Assembly: GCA_963969345.1 (NCBI GenBank)
Contig: OZ017767.1
Coordinates: 7,282,739-7,346,738, forward strand
Source: Turbatrix aceti
Taxonomy: Eukaryota; Nematoda; Chromadorea; Rhabditida; Panagrolaimidae
Length of the DNA stretch: 64,000 nucleotides
Reading direction: 5' to 3'
Shown one piece after another: positions 37,890 to 49,207 of this stretch. How positions within the stretch are numbered: the first letter of the stretch is position 1; every line of letters begins with the position of its first letter. Both the position numbers and the translations under genes were made by a program. Under the pieces are notes generated by a model. The model did not search any database. It saw nothing but the letters and a program-made list of their open reading frames with translations, and had not been told where the DNA came from.

Positions 37890-38539
37890 TCATCGTTTGA
37901 AGATCATCATGTCGTCGTCGTCAACGTCGATTTCACCGCTGCCCCTTGATCGTTGATGAAGCCGATTGGGCCTAAAAATCAAGAAAGTTAACTCGGATTT
38001 CAATTTTTTTCCAAAAACTTACATTTTGCATGCAGGCAAGGATGTCTGAAGGCTGTGTGAAGTAATCTGAAAGCTTGAAGGACTTACTGAATACAAAATA
38101 AAACCCCAGCCATTTTTTATCAAAAAATTTGATGCCAACTGCCTTTCAATCATTTTTCACCTTTTTTTGCAATTGTGAAGCCAAATCTTGGCAACCCAGC
38201 TGTCGCAGCGCAATCCTACCTAACAAATCGCAGAACTCTCATGGCACAATCGCATAAAACGGAAAAAAAATGATTAAAACTTGGTTGGTATACAAAAAAT
38301 AGTGAAACCGCCCCAAAACTTGGAAAAATTCAAAAACCTACGTCGGTGGAGGAAGGTTCGCTCGGATAAGGGTGCCGGTAGGTTGTACATGCTTGGAGGG
38401 TGTCGCCGGATGAGTCTGAAACAAAAGCAAAACAATTCACGCTAAAAAAACAACAATTACAACACGAACGCGAAAAAAAGAACATAGACAAAAAAAGAAC
38501 AAAGTTGGGCTGATCAAGCCGAGCGCTGCGACGCAACAT
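37890..38539 (-). CDS. Possible small three-exon gene, unknown function
   Basis: Exons 38539-38342 (or a real acceptor at 38416 with an upstream exon not found), 38066-38023 and 37971-37890 join in frame to 107 aa. Introns have clean ends: GAC|GTAGG..TTTCAG|ATTAC and AAAAT|GTAAG..TTTTTAG|GCCC. The C-terminal part reads ACTTYRHPYPSEPSSTD, then KMPNRLHQRSRGSGE and an acidic IDVDDDDMMIFKR end. The N-terminal part of the first exon is Phe/Cys-rich and could be intron read-through, since TTTTGTTTCAG precedes DSSGD. No family is recognised. It lies inside the putative 3.4-kb element, so it could be a captured host gene fragment, cargo, or the host gene into which repeats inserted. Confidence 0.4.
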
Positions 38540-38604
38540 TCGTGTTGAGACTCCTCGACAACGTAAAAGTCGCAGAACGCGCGTGTCGTAAAATTAATTA
38601 GACG

Positions 38605-40439
38605 AAATTTATTTCTAAATTCGAAAACTTAGGTTTTTGAATAGATATTTGTAAGTTTTTTGTTTTGATAAAATAGAATCAAGTATTGTCGTTCGAACTG
38701 GGCTACTGGCGTTTTTCAAAATTTTCATTTTTGACAAAATTAAAGGAGGTGTACTAGAAAATTCATTACTTGGTAAAAAATAAAGTTACACATGCGGTTA
38801 AAAATGATTTCGAAGCACAACAAAATTTTCTATCCAGTAAAAATATGCACATGCTTCAAAATAATTTTCAAATGCCTGAAAAACTCAAGCTTCCAAAAAA
38901 TTTTCCTGAAATATGAATTTTCAAAACTTTTTCGAAGCGTAATCCAAAAACTAAAATCGGCATCGCATTCTACAGTATCTTTTACATCTGGAGCGATTGT
39001 TTCAGAATTTTATATTTTTTCCGCGCGCCAGTGCAAATTTTTTCCTGAACCTCCCTTTTTTTGTTGAGCAAACACCAAAATTTTTCAAAGTAGGGTTCGG
39101 TAAAAAAATCGGCATGGATCGCGTTCGAAATGCATTTACGCGAAAAGTTAGGGTCCGGGGCAGAAATGAACGCTGAAGCGAATGGCGTACTCAGTTTTTT
39201 AAATTGAGTTCTAAAAAGTTCCGAAAACCTAATTTTTCTCAGAAATTTCATTTTTTTCAAAACTTCTAAGGTGATAAGGTATAGATTTTTCTTCAAAATC
39301 AGTTAGAGAATTTAGTTTCGCTTCAGAATTGCTTTTGTTTGCCTTCCTAGCTCATTTTGTTTATGCGCCGCGATTTTTCTACCATACCTCCTTCGATTTT
39401 GTCAATTTTGAACGAATTAAAAAAAAGAATTATGTCAGCATAAAGAACACCCCTGAAACTGTCTGTAAACAAAATTTCATAAAAAAAACTGAATTTTGGG
39501 CTGAGTTACATTTTTTTGTAATTTGGTGCGAAATCCACATCTTCAAAATGCATTGACTCGCGCGCGCAACATGCGAAAGCCTCGGCAGTCTGGTGCGCTT
39601 TGGAGCTCTGGACAAAAGTCGGTTGAATTAAATTTATTTAAAAAATTCAAAAAAGTGAGCGTTTATTGTCTATTGTCTTTCTTTTTTTGGTACAAATAGA
39701 ATCGAGCATCGTCTTTCAAATGAGGCGATTCCCGTTTTGCAAAGTTGGCATTTGTGACAAATTTGAGTAGGGTGTACTAGAAAAATCATATTTATGTACG
39801 TAATAAAGATCGAAACCCAATCCAAAATGCATTCGACGCGCAACAAAATTTTCTTTCTAACGATTATATTTAGTCCTACCCTAATGATTAGGCAAGTGCA
39901 AGAAAAAATTAAATTTTTGAAACAAAAATTTTGTTTCGAAAATTTCGAAACATTTTCGAAACCGGATCAAAAAACGAATATCAAAATTAGATTCCGCAGC
40001 ATCTTTTACGTCTAAGGGCGGTGTTTCAGAATTTTTTCTCTTTCCGACGCGCCGGTGTATAATTTCTCCTGAACCCTACTTTTTTTGAGTTCCAGGCAAC
40101 AAAAATTTTCAAAGTAGGGTTCGGCAAAAAAATCAACAAACGGCGCGTTTGTTATGCATTTTTTTGAAAATTTAGGCTCTGGGGTAAAAATGAACGCAGA
40201 ATACAATGGTGCTATCAGTTTTGTGACTCGGGTTCTAAAAAGTTTCGAAAACCTAATTTTTTTCGGAAATTTCAATTTTTTCGAAACTTTCAAAGTGACA
40301 AGGGGTATATTTTTTTTCAAAATTAGTTAGAGAATTTTATTGCGCTTCAGAATTGCTGTCCCACGCATTTTTAGCTCTTCTGGTTCATTCACAGCGATTT
40401 ATTTACCATACCTCTCTCAAATTCGACAATTTTGGCCGA
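38605..40439 (+). repeat. Tandem repeat, two ~810-bp copies, 1,024-bp period
   Basis: Copy A 38605-39415 and copy B 39629-40439 align throughout: GTGTACTAG (38749, 39772), TAGGGTTCGG (39091, 40115), CTACCATACCTCC / TTACCATACCTCT near the ends. The constant offset of 1,023-1,024 shows an ancient tandem duplication. Short ORFs in both copies encode related low-complexity Lys/Phe peptides on the minus strand but with no known domain. Confidence 0.65.
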
Positions 40440-40540
40440 TTTCGGCAGTCAAAATTGTTCGAACATTTGTATTTTTGCTTGGCAAAAAACTAGAAATGCC
40501 GAATACAATAGAAAAACACCATAAAAACATTTTTTGTATT

Positions 40541-40608
40541 GCGGGATTCGAACCGCACACCCTCAGCTTCGCAGTCCTACCCCCTACCAGCATCGCTATT
40601 TAGGAAAT
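40541..40608 (-). other. tRNA-like sequence (SINE head or tRNA pseudogene)
   Basis: The minus strand has an A-box-like TAGCGATGCTGG (40598-40587, one mismatch to TRGCNNAGYNGG) and a perfect B box GGTTCGAATCC (40554-40544) at tRNA-like spacing. The T-stem has lost a base (GCGG-TTCGAAT-CCCGC) and no acceptor stem pairs, so it is not a functional tRNA. It lies within the putative 3.4-kb element. Confidence 0.55.
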
Positions 40609-40913
40609 TGCAGGGATTTCGTCTTTTTTTCGCCGCGGACTAGCATTTCAGATACCAGACGCTGTAATTTGTACCATGTCCATCCACAAATGTTCTTTTT
40701 ACCCGTAAAACAATGCCTGATACACAAGAAAGCAATTGCATGTGCAATTTAACGTACAAAAAGCTTTATAGCGCAAATGGCGAAATCGAGTTTTTGATAA
40801 TCGTCAGTTTTTTCTGACGAAAATCGTCAGTTTTGAAAACTGATGAAAATCGTCAGATTTTTTTAAACAAAATCGTCAGAATGCACAACTGACGATTCAA
40901 ATTTTTCTCAGTG

Positions 40914-43900
40914 TATGTATGTAGCAGAGTAATTGGCCTCGACTCGTGAACTTTCGTTGCAAAATGCCAAAACAGACTGACGCTGTCTATTTGGCTATTT
41001 GGCAGTTAAAATGCGATAATGAGTGTCACATTTTCTACAGAGATAATTTGTTTGCCCTTCTCGCTGAAAACGGACAACGGCTACTGTTTGTTTCTCCCCT
41101 GCCTCAAGCACAGGTAAGCCGGAGGTAATTGTAGCTGTGACTTCCAGTGCCATTTCTGTATTTTTGTTCCTCTTAAAAAAAAGTGGATAAATCGGTAAGC
41201 TGTTCCTGTGTGTTTTTAACCCTTCCTCATGCCACAAACTCGAAAAAAATAGTAGTTAAACCCGCAATCAAAAAAAAAGCGCGGGTGCGGTACATTTTTA
41301 GAAATTACAGACATGTAATTGCTTGTTATTTATATTTAAAAAAATAAAAACATAATTTTTTTCGGTACTCTGTTTAGATAATCCCGTCGGTGATTAAAAC
41401 AAAAAACCTCCGATTTAGTGCAAATCTTCTTTTTTTTCAATCCTGAAGTCTCGTGATTTTAAGATGTTGACATCTTCTTCGCTCCCCCGTCTAAGATAGT
41501 GCTTGATCACAAAATCCAAAAAAATGTAGTCATCTTCGGTAAATTAAAAAAAGGCTTTTAAAAAATCTATTAACTAGAACTGCTGAAAGCTTTCTGCTGA
41601 TCCCCACTCATTTTTTTGAGTACAGTTGCACTGCAAATGTAATAAATGCGAAATTACACTAATTATTACATAAAAATATATAACATGATACGTAAGCCTT
41701 AAATTAAGCTCAGAAATAACCTCGACCGCGAGCAACACAAACTACACTAATTAAAATTTTTCATATATTTTTTGAGTACTCCTAATTACTCTCAAAGCTA
41801 CGCAACCTTTATTTTGGGTGCATTTATCCCCCACGTAAAATCCTCTTAATTGGACAAAGATAAAAGGTAAAGCCGCTCTAAGTTCTAAAAAATGCGATAA
41901 TTTTGTTAATTTTGTATACCGTGGTACCAGTCGTATCAGGTATATATAATTATAAGAAGCTACATTCATAATTGAGACTTCTAACGTGCTTTTGTACTCG
42001 TACAGTAAGCACAAAATCTTTCCATTTGTGCGAGAAATTGAAATCAAATTATAAATACGCAAAGCATAAATTATGTGAAATCTCCCACGCCGTTTGCGTA
42101 GTATTTATTACGCGTAGTCAACAGAATACATGCGTTTTGAAAACGTGACGTAGACAAAGGATTGCGTGCAGAAAAAGTGAAACGGCATTTCAAGAAATAC
42201 CAATTCCAATTTTTATTTATTTAAAAAAATTAGACTACGACGTGACGCAGGTAGCTACGATTGACGGCGCCCTCTTCGTGCAATCTCGATACTCATCACT
42301 GTCTCTTTAATTTTGTAATGAGTAATCATGCACGAATAAGAGTAATAAAGTAAAGCAAAGTAAAGTAAAGCAGTCTGTTAATGCTTTTATTTTTTAACCC
42401 GTTAGCTACACTTTTATGTAGCAGCCCTTTTTTCTATCGAAGATGGAAACATATATTTTTGCCTTTCGTTTAAAAAACTGAAAAAGAAACTGACCCTTCG
42501 AATAAGCATCAAAATTTCAGACCCCGTCCCGAGGTTAAGTAAAGTCCACGAAGACCTACAAAAACTGGTTGACACAAGGCATAAGCCATTGTCAAGTGCA
42601 ATCCTCTGTCTTATAGCTAACGTCTTCTGACCAACAAACACGGAAGTATTCCCTCGTGGTCTCCACGACGACATTCCGTGTGTTTTTTCCGTTTCCCGGA
42701 CGTTCTGTGGTAAAACAAAGCCCCCTTTGATCTCCGTTTCTTGTGCTTACGTGAAAATTAAATTTTAAAAATTCCACGTAGTCTTTCCTCGGGTTGTAAG
42801 TAATTATCTGTATTTTTGTTTACCTGTTGACCACCAGGTCGTATTGACACCGGGTGCGGATGTCCCCAATTATCCGTTCAAGCATGCCGTTGGCATCCGA
42901 TTCAACGTCACAGCGTAAATCGCTGTAACTAAGCCCTCCAAAGTTACAGCAATTTGCGTAGCCCACAAAAACATGACGTCGTGATTTCCTAAATGTTTAA
43001 AATTAGAAACATAACATACTATCACATTACAAAAATATGTATGTTGTTTTTGCGCCCCCCGCAACCAGGTGTTGTTCTTCGCGCCAGAAGCGATGTTTTC
43101 GCGTCCAGACACAATGGTAGTAACAAAAGTGCAATTATATGTATGTAGTATCTGTTGTGTTGTTGTTAGAGCGATAGACAACGTGTAGGGAAGGGGAGAA
43201 ATAACTATCTCCGAAATGGGTGATCTCTGTCACAGCACAACATTGTGCAACGCTACGTCATGATAAGACAGCTCAATTGAAGAAACACGTTTCTGTGCCA
43301 GTTCTGATTGCTGGCACGAACAAGTGAACAAAAAAGGATGAATAAATTCTAATGAATTTGTGACAGGTAACAGAAAAAAATATTCGTTGGATGTTTTTGT
43401 GTCGAATATGTGTTTCACCCTTAACCTGAGATGTCCCTACGGTTACTGTAAATTTGATTGCTCACCTTTTGTGCACTCTTATGTTCTTGTCAACACAGTC
43501 GTGAACCTGGATGGATTTCAAATCGAATTTGTCATCATCTTTGAACATGCTCAATGTGTATTCGCCATGCGGTCTTGTTGTTCTGAATGTGTTCGTTACC
43601 CAGTTTCAAATACGAAAACAACTCTAATTCTGGAAACATCCAACAACACTCAATAACTCCAGAAAAACATTCTTTCGAAACACAAAGTAGAAATAAAAAG
43701 AAAAACAGTCGAATCAACGAAAGCCAGTTTTCCCACGCTCTAGATAGAAATTTCCGTCTGTCTGTAGAAAGTCCCCTGAATGCCTCGTCAGAGGCGCCGC
43801 GCGCCGCATTCAGCGCTAACACGTATCGACAACGACTCATCACCCCTATCATCGGCCCATCGCATCGGAACGCACGCATCATCTGCAAGTGACCCAACGA

Positions 43901-44969
43901 CTGATAATCGCCACAGCTCGTGGCGTGATTCGTTTTACATGATTTTGCGTGTCTTTGCAGCGGAAATTAAACTAATTTGATTTGTTTGATTTCGGTCAAA
44001 ACAGATAACACGCTCCCTAGTGTCACCACGTCGGCTCCATTTATTTCGGATGTAAATCATCAGCAAGCACTCACTCGACCGGTAAAAAACAAAGTTTGTA
44101 AACCGATCCATCACGGAAGTCGACAATAACAAACGTCCGACGAGTTTCCATTTTTGACACACTACATACTCCTATGCTTAATTAGGTGTGCATGCAGTCA
44201 GTCACCTAATTAACAAACAAAACAGCCTATGGGCATTTATTTCTCTTCCCACCACGTGGTGATAGTGACTAACCAACCCCGGGGCGCGGTGCGGCGCAGC
44301 GTTGACTATATCACCTCTATCTTGCTCACAATCAGAGCAGCGCGTGTCTCTTGACCTTGCGGCTTTTGGTCTATCGCCGGAAAAAGGTCCGTCGCAGACG
44401 TATGCGATCGCTACCGTTACCGCTACCGCGTGCTAGTCGTTAATCAAGTTTTCTCTGATACGTCAGAAATTTAAAACCTATGACAAAAAATACGACAACG
44501 ATAAGAATAGAATAGACCGTGGGTTGAAGAAAGGCACGTTGTAATGGCTTTCCTACCCGCAATCGTCACGTTGCATGCTGTCAGGTTCAATTAGCGATTC
44601 ACCGTGTCTGACAACTACCCCCCTGTTTTAAAAAAATACATCGGCGCCAACGTGAAAATAAATACGCGTTGGAAGGCGAATAGCAAAAATCGTCTCAAAT
44701 CTCAATCTCGAAGGTTCCATGCGGGTGACACAATTTTTGAAGATAATACAAAGGTTGTGTTACCGGCAAAGAGCACAGAGTCTAGATAGATCGTTCGGTT
44801 CGAATGACAAGGGCGACAGGTTCGAGAAGTACCAGATAGAAGCGTCACAAGTTTGAACAAAAAAAGCCACCTGGGTACTTTTCTGTAATATCAAGTTCAA
44901 AAAATCATCATTCAGCAGAGACTAGAGCACAACATCGGGGTCATGTCATTGATGCATAATTGTATTTTG
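40914..44969. other. Intergenic stretch
   Basis: 4 kb without supported genes. A short (GTAAA)n-like repeat is at about 42348-42370. Several ORFs of 60-120 codons exist but none shows conserved motifs or coherent splicing. Confidence 0.5.
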
Positions 44970-45508
44970 CAGAGTTGTTCAATTCGACAATTTTCAGTGC
45001 TCGCTCTGCTCGCGCTCTTTGAGCAACTCAATTTTTCGTGCTCGCTCTGCTCATGCTCTTTGAGTTCCTAAAATTTTCGCGCTCGCTCCGCTCGCGCTCT
45101 TTTATTCTCAGATCGTCTGCTCTTGCTCTGCTCACGCTCGTGAGTTGAGCAGGAGCGAGCAATGAGCAAACATGGCTCACACATAAAAATGTGAATTTTG
45201 AGCCAAAATTCAGTTCCTCACTAAAAGAAAGACCGTATACTCCTTGGAGATACCCCCAACATCGTGTTTTTGATCGAAATTACCAGTATTTTAGTATTTG
45301 TAGCACTAAATTTATAGTGAGCAGTGCTCATTTTAAAAATTTCTCTTGCTCGCTCTGCTCGCGCTCTTTGAGCAATTCAATTTTTCGTGCTCGCTCTGCT
45401 CATGCTCATTGAGCACTCCAATTTTTCGCGCTCGCTCCGCTCGCGCTCGTGAGCTGAGCAAGAGCGAGCAGTGAGCAGGAGCAATTTGGTGAGCATCGAA
45501 CAACTCTG
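44970..45508. mobile_element. Non-autonomous hAT element, 539 bp
   Basis: The element begins CAGAGTTGTTCAA and ends as the reverse complement of CAGAGTTGTTCGA (an 11-bp identical terminal inverted repeat). It is flanked by a perfect 8-bp target duplication, GTATTTTG at 44962-44969 and 45509-45516. The CAGAG terminus and 8-bp duplication are the hallmarks of the hAT superfamily. The interior has no transposase; it is built of many GCTCGCTCTGCTC / GAGCGAGC units on both strands, which may be internal transposase-binding repeats. Confidence 0.9.
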
Positions 45509-46536
45509 GTATTTTGTCATTGATGTGTCCCGAGTTTGTGCAAAATTGTATTTTGTACCTGATGCAACTTTTTGTGTCAATCGTATTCGCACTTTATTTG
45601 ATGATTTTTAAAGGTTCTTCTTCGAGTGAGAATGATTGATTGGGATTAATTGAAACACGTTTTGCACTGTAACAATCTGCTAATGTCGGATACTGACGCA
45701 ATGCGGGTCTGACACATACTACTCCGCTACGTACCCCACCGGGGTTGATAGAAAAAAGTCCGAATAGCTTAAAAAACCGATTCATCCTCTTTTCCATCAA
45801 CCAACACCGGCGCTAAACCAAAGACTTGGTGCAGCGTACACCCACCGACTCTGCAAACAACTAACTGACCGTAACTAACTGGTTGCACACGAGACAACCA
45901 ACGCCTATCTATCTATCATACAAAAAAAAACGCTACAACAGTGTAATGCATGTTATTTTCGTCGGAAGCAAATTTCTTTCCTTACTGACACCCTCGATGC
46001 ATGTAGCATGATATTATTTTGATGTATCTTTCTTTTCCGTTGATAAGACTAAACCAAACATATCGGAGATGATTTATGTACTATCCTTATCGTCAATGTA
46101 AAACTACATACATGCAAACACCGAACCGGGTTCCGAGCATCTTCAACTTTCGGAATTTGCAATCAAGTCACCTGTGAAAATGACACCACCACCACTTTCT
46201 CGGAGAATTCCACTCCACCTGCGAGAAAGGAAGCGAATTCATTCGAAGAATGCGTCACCTCGTCATCTTCGGAATTCGCTGCCATCCTCGACCCCTGGTC
46301 ATCGTAGCCAGTCCTATGTCGGCAATTATAATAAATACATATCTTCACACTGACACTAACTATGAATGCATAATGACTCATCCGTCGTCCCCCGACTGGA
46401 TGAATGGGATCGGATCTTCCGCAGATATCTAAAAGCGTCCATCGCCCGATTTTTTCCCAAAAATGCGCGCGCGCGAACAAATTCCCTCTCATCCACCCAC
46501 CTGGTGACCCAGCAACAGAACGCGGTAGGCAGAGTA

Positions 46537-46544
46537 TGACGTCA
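46537..46544. promoter_or_regulatory. CRE/ATF-type site TGACGTCA
   Basis: Palindromic full CRE. Further full copies occur at 47534-47541 and 48258-48265 upstream of the sulfotransferase, and at 50265-50272 inside its intron. Confidence 0.4.
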
Positions 46545-46957
46545 GGAGCGCGGCATAGGCCAAGAACAGCCTGTTAACCTGACCCGGCTTGAGCGAAGCC
46601 GAATCGCGGCTGAGTGGTTGTGCAAGCCGGAAAATTGGGCCTGTCTTTGACATCTTCGTGCCATGGCAAGACAAACATTGTGGCAGCGTCCCGCGCGTGC
46701 AGATCGGCTCGATATGTGCTAGGAAAAGAAAGCCACCTGCAAAAGCAAAGACGAAAACAAAAAGGTTGCGCGCATACCTGTAATTTCTTCTTCTCGCGCA
46801 TGCGCAAAAGAAAAAAGAAAACCAAGCTGGTGGCATCCCTTCCTTGCCTGCGTAACCATTTTGCGCGCGCGCTTTTTGCAGGGTCATCTTCGGAGGTCCA
46901 AAACTGCGAAAACAAAATGGATAAAATTTAGAAATCACAGCGGGCGCGGACGAAGGA

Positions 46958-47004
46958 ATACATCCAGCACGTGAATTCCACAAATATTCACGTGCTGGAT
47001 GTAT
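46958..47004. repeat. Perfect 19-bp hairpin
   Basis: ATACATCCAGCACGTGAAT (46958-46976) is the exact reverse complement of 46986-47004, with a nine-base loop TCCACAAAT. Each arm contains an E-box-like CACGTG. Confidence 0.95.
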
Positions 47005-49207
47005 GACATCTCCATGGCTACATTCATTTTAAACTCGAAAAAAATAATTACCCAACGGCGCTAAATGTCACAGCTTATGTCTTAGATACTTATGCTGACT
47101 GAAGGAAGTCACAGTGTCACACATATCACACATCGGGGGTAAAAATGTAAAAAAAATGCTGCTGCAACATGAAGAAATTTTCAAATCGCAGCCATTGAGC
47201 CCAAATCACAAAAAATCCAGACAATGAGTCACTGCCCGATTCATCACATTCTTGAAATCTGATAAAAAAACAATGTGAATCCCCAAAATTGTGCTAAACA
47301 TCGTTTTCACATGCTTCTTATTCTTGTTGTTCTGTGACTCACATGCTTCTAGTCCTCGATTCGTGATTAACTCACTCAAAAATCCTGATCCTGGATTGCA
47401 CCACATTACATCACAAAAGATGAACCCTATATGATTTGTTCGTTAGCCTTGCGACTGACCAGCTCTGCGCAACGACAGATCCTTGTCGCGCAGGACACTT
47501 GTTCGTAACCTCGATGAGTCAGTCGGCCTGCGATGACGTCACTTACGATTCAAATGTTTGACATTTTTAGAGCTTATCCTCGTAGCCAAAAAAGTGTAAT
47601 CAATGTTTTTTTTAATTGTCGGCATAGCGTTTTGTCATGTCTGTATGCCCACAATACCGACATGAACGTCAAGCAGGCATCACGTAGGTAACCCGAGATA
47701 GACGGTAATCCTACCAAGTCCAGCGCAGGATACGAGAAAAAACGTGCGCATAAACTAGACTGCCGCACAATTGGGAGATAAATAGATATACACGTCTACT
47801 TATCATCCATCCACCCGTCTAGACTTTTAGTATGTATATCTAGTTAATTAAACGGGGATCGAGAAAATTCTACGGTGGATAACAACGCATTCTAGAGAAA
47901 AAATTCTGGGATAACAATCTCGAACAATGTTCCAGAATGCCTATGAAAAAGTCAAGTGTCCAAGCTACGTTCATAAATCGTGGAAATCCGAATGGAATAA
48001 CGAGATTCCCATAATCTGGCCCACGCCAACCTTTGTTCTATCCCAAATACAATTTATCCCGAAACGCAAAACAGATATCGAGATAATCCATTGTGTGCTA
48101 TTTTTGCAACTTGTGCAAAACAATTATCAAAGGAGTCCTGTCTGATCCACGTGGAAATATGATCTTTCTTGATTGTGATAAAACAAGATCACCCTTATCT
48201 ATGTATCGGCTGCCTGTCAACCCTACGGCTCCTGTTATGGACCGCAGCAACGTGACATGACGTCAAGTTATCTCCCCCAAATCATCGAATAGGGTGATTC
48301 ATCATATCCGCCACAATCTCCAAACAAATCCCAGCCCGTCACATATATTTATACCTTGTGTTCTATCACTTCCGGTGATTTCACTGTGTTACTATGCTTC
48401 GAATCGAATCGCTACGAAAATTAATGAAAAAAATCAGAATGATCCTGAGTGAGCCAAAGCTAAGCTCTTTCCAGCCCGCTTGCTTTGGCATCGGCCAGGT
48501 ATTGTTAGTGGCACCTGCTGTCATCATCGTAAATCTTTTGCTTTTGCGCGCGCATTTTTGCATCGGCATCCTCTCAAGCTGTGACCTTGGCTTTGGCCGT
48601 CCGCGTCCGATGGAGTCCTAGCCTGACTGCGGTCACTGCCAATTTACCTGACGCAATCCTCGCTAACCACCAGCTGCATGCTGTGGCTTTTGTGCCATCC
48701 TTCGGCGCGTTTGCCGCTCGCTCGCTACCTGTGCGTCCCTGCCCCAAAAGATCTCATCCAAAGCTGCGCCCGCGCCCGGGACAGGTCCGTTATCGCGATA
48801 TTATCGGTCATCTCTTAACTATGCGGGCCGCGATTTACGAATATCATTCGGTGTGGGACGGATACCCATCCCTTATCTCTTCGCTTCCCATTATCTTTTC
48901 TTTCTTTTCCCCGTGTTGTTGTGTTTACCGCCACCCAACTAAGATCCCCTCGACCAAGGGTAGAAAGAAGCCACGCCCATATCGAAGAAGAGAAGTCGAG
49001 GCGGTCCTTGTGTGTACGGGAGACTACGTCAAGTAATTATCAGGCGTTTATATAAAGCAAGTAAATCGTCACATTGTTGCCACTCCAAACCAAGCTCTCC
49101 CAAGAGTCCGGCACAAATTTATGGTATCCGTGCGCGTTCTAGAATATTCCCGAAAACTTTTAGATATACTAAATTCTATTCTCTTTCAGATACTCAAAAA
49201 GTCTAAC

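Larger units (their letters stand above)
37515..40913. mobile_element. Putative 3.4-kb DNA transposon with CACTGA ends
   Basis: The left end CACTGAAAAAAATATCGTCAG and the reverse complement of the right end CACTGAGAAAAATTTGAATC (then GTCAG) form terminal inverted repeats flanked by TA on both sides (37513-37514, 40914-40915). Behind each end lies a cluster of CGTCAG/CTGACG palindromes (37530-37640 and 40795-40900), typical of subterminal transposase sites. Each cluster has only one CACTGA terminus, so together they read as the two ends of one element rather than two complete short MITEs. No transposase-like ORF is visible, so it would be non-autonomous. The interior holds a possible small gene, a tandem ~1-kb repeat and a tRNA-like block. 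Superfamily not assigned. Confidence 0.55.
45509..49207. other. Intergenic, upstream of sulfotransferase
   Basis: 3.7 kb with no supported gene. 46440-46880 and 48540-48800 are GC/CpG-richer and may be promoters. Three TGACGTCA sites and a perfect hairpin are listed separately. The acceptor-like TTCTCTTTCAG at 49179-49189 is 18 nt before the sulfotransferase ATG. Confidence 0.5.

Noticed and set aside
48581..49036. Plus-strand 151-codon ORF upstream of the sulfotransferase
   Set aside because: It starts at GTG, has no domain, and lies in a CpG-rich promoter-like region.
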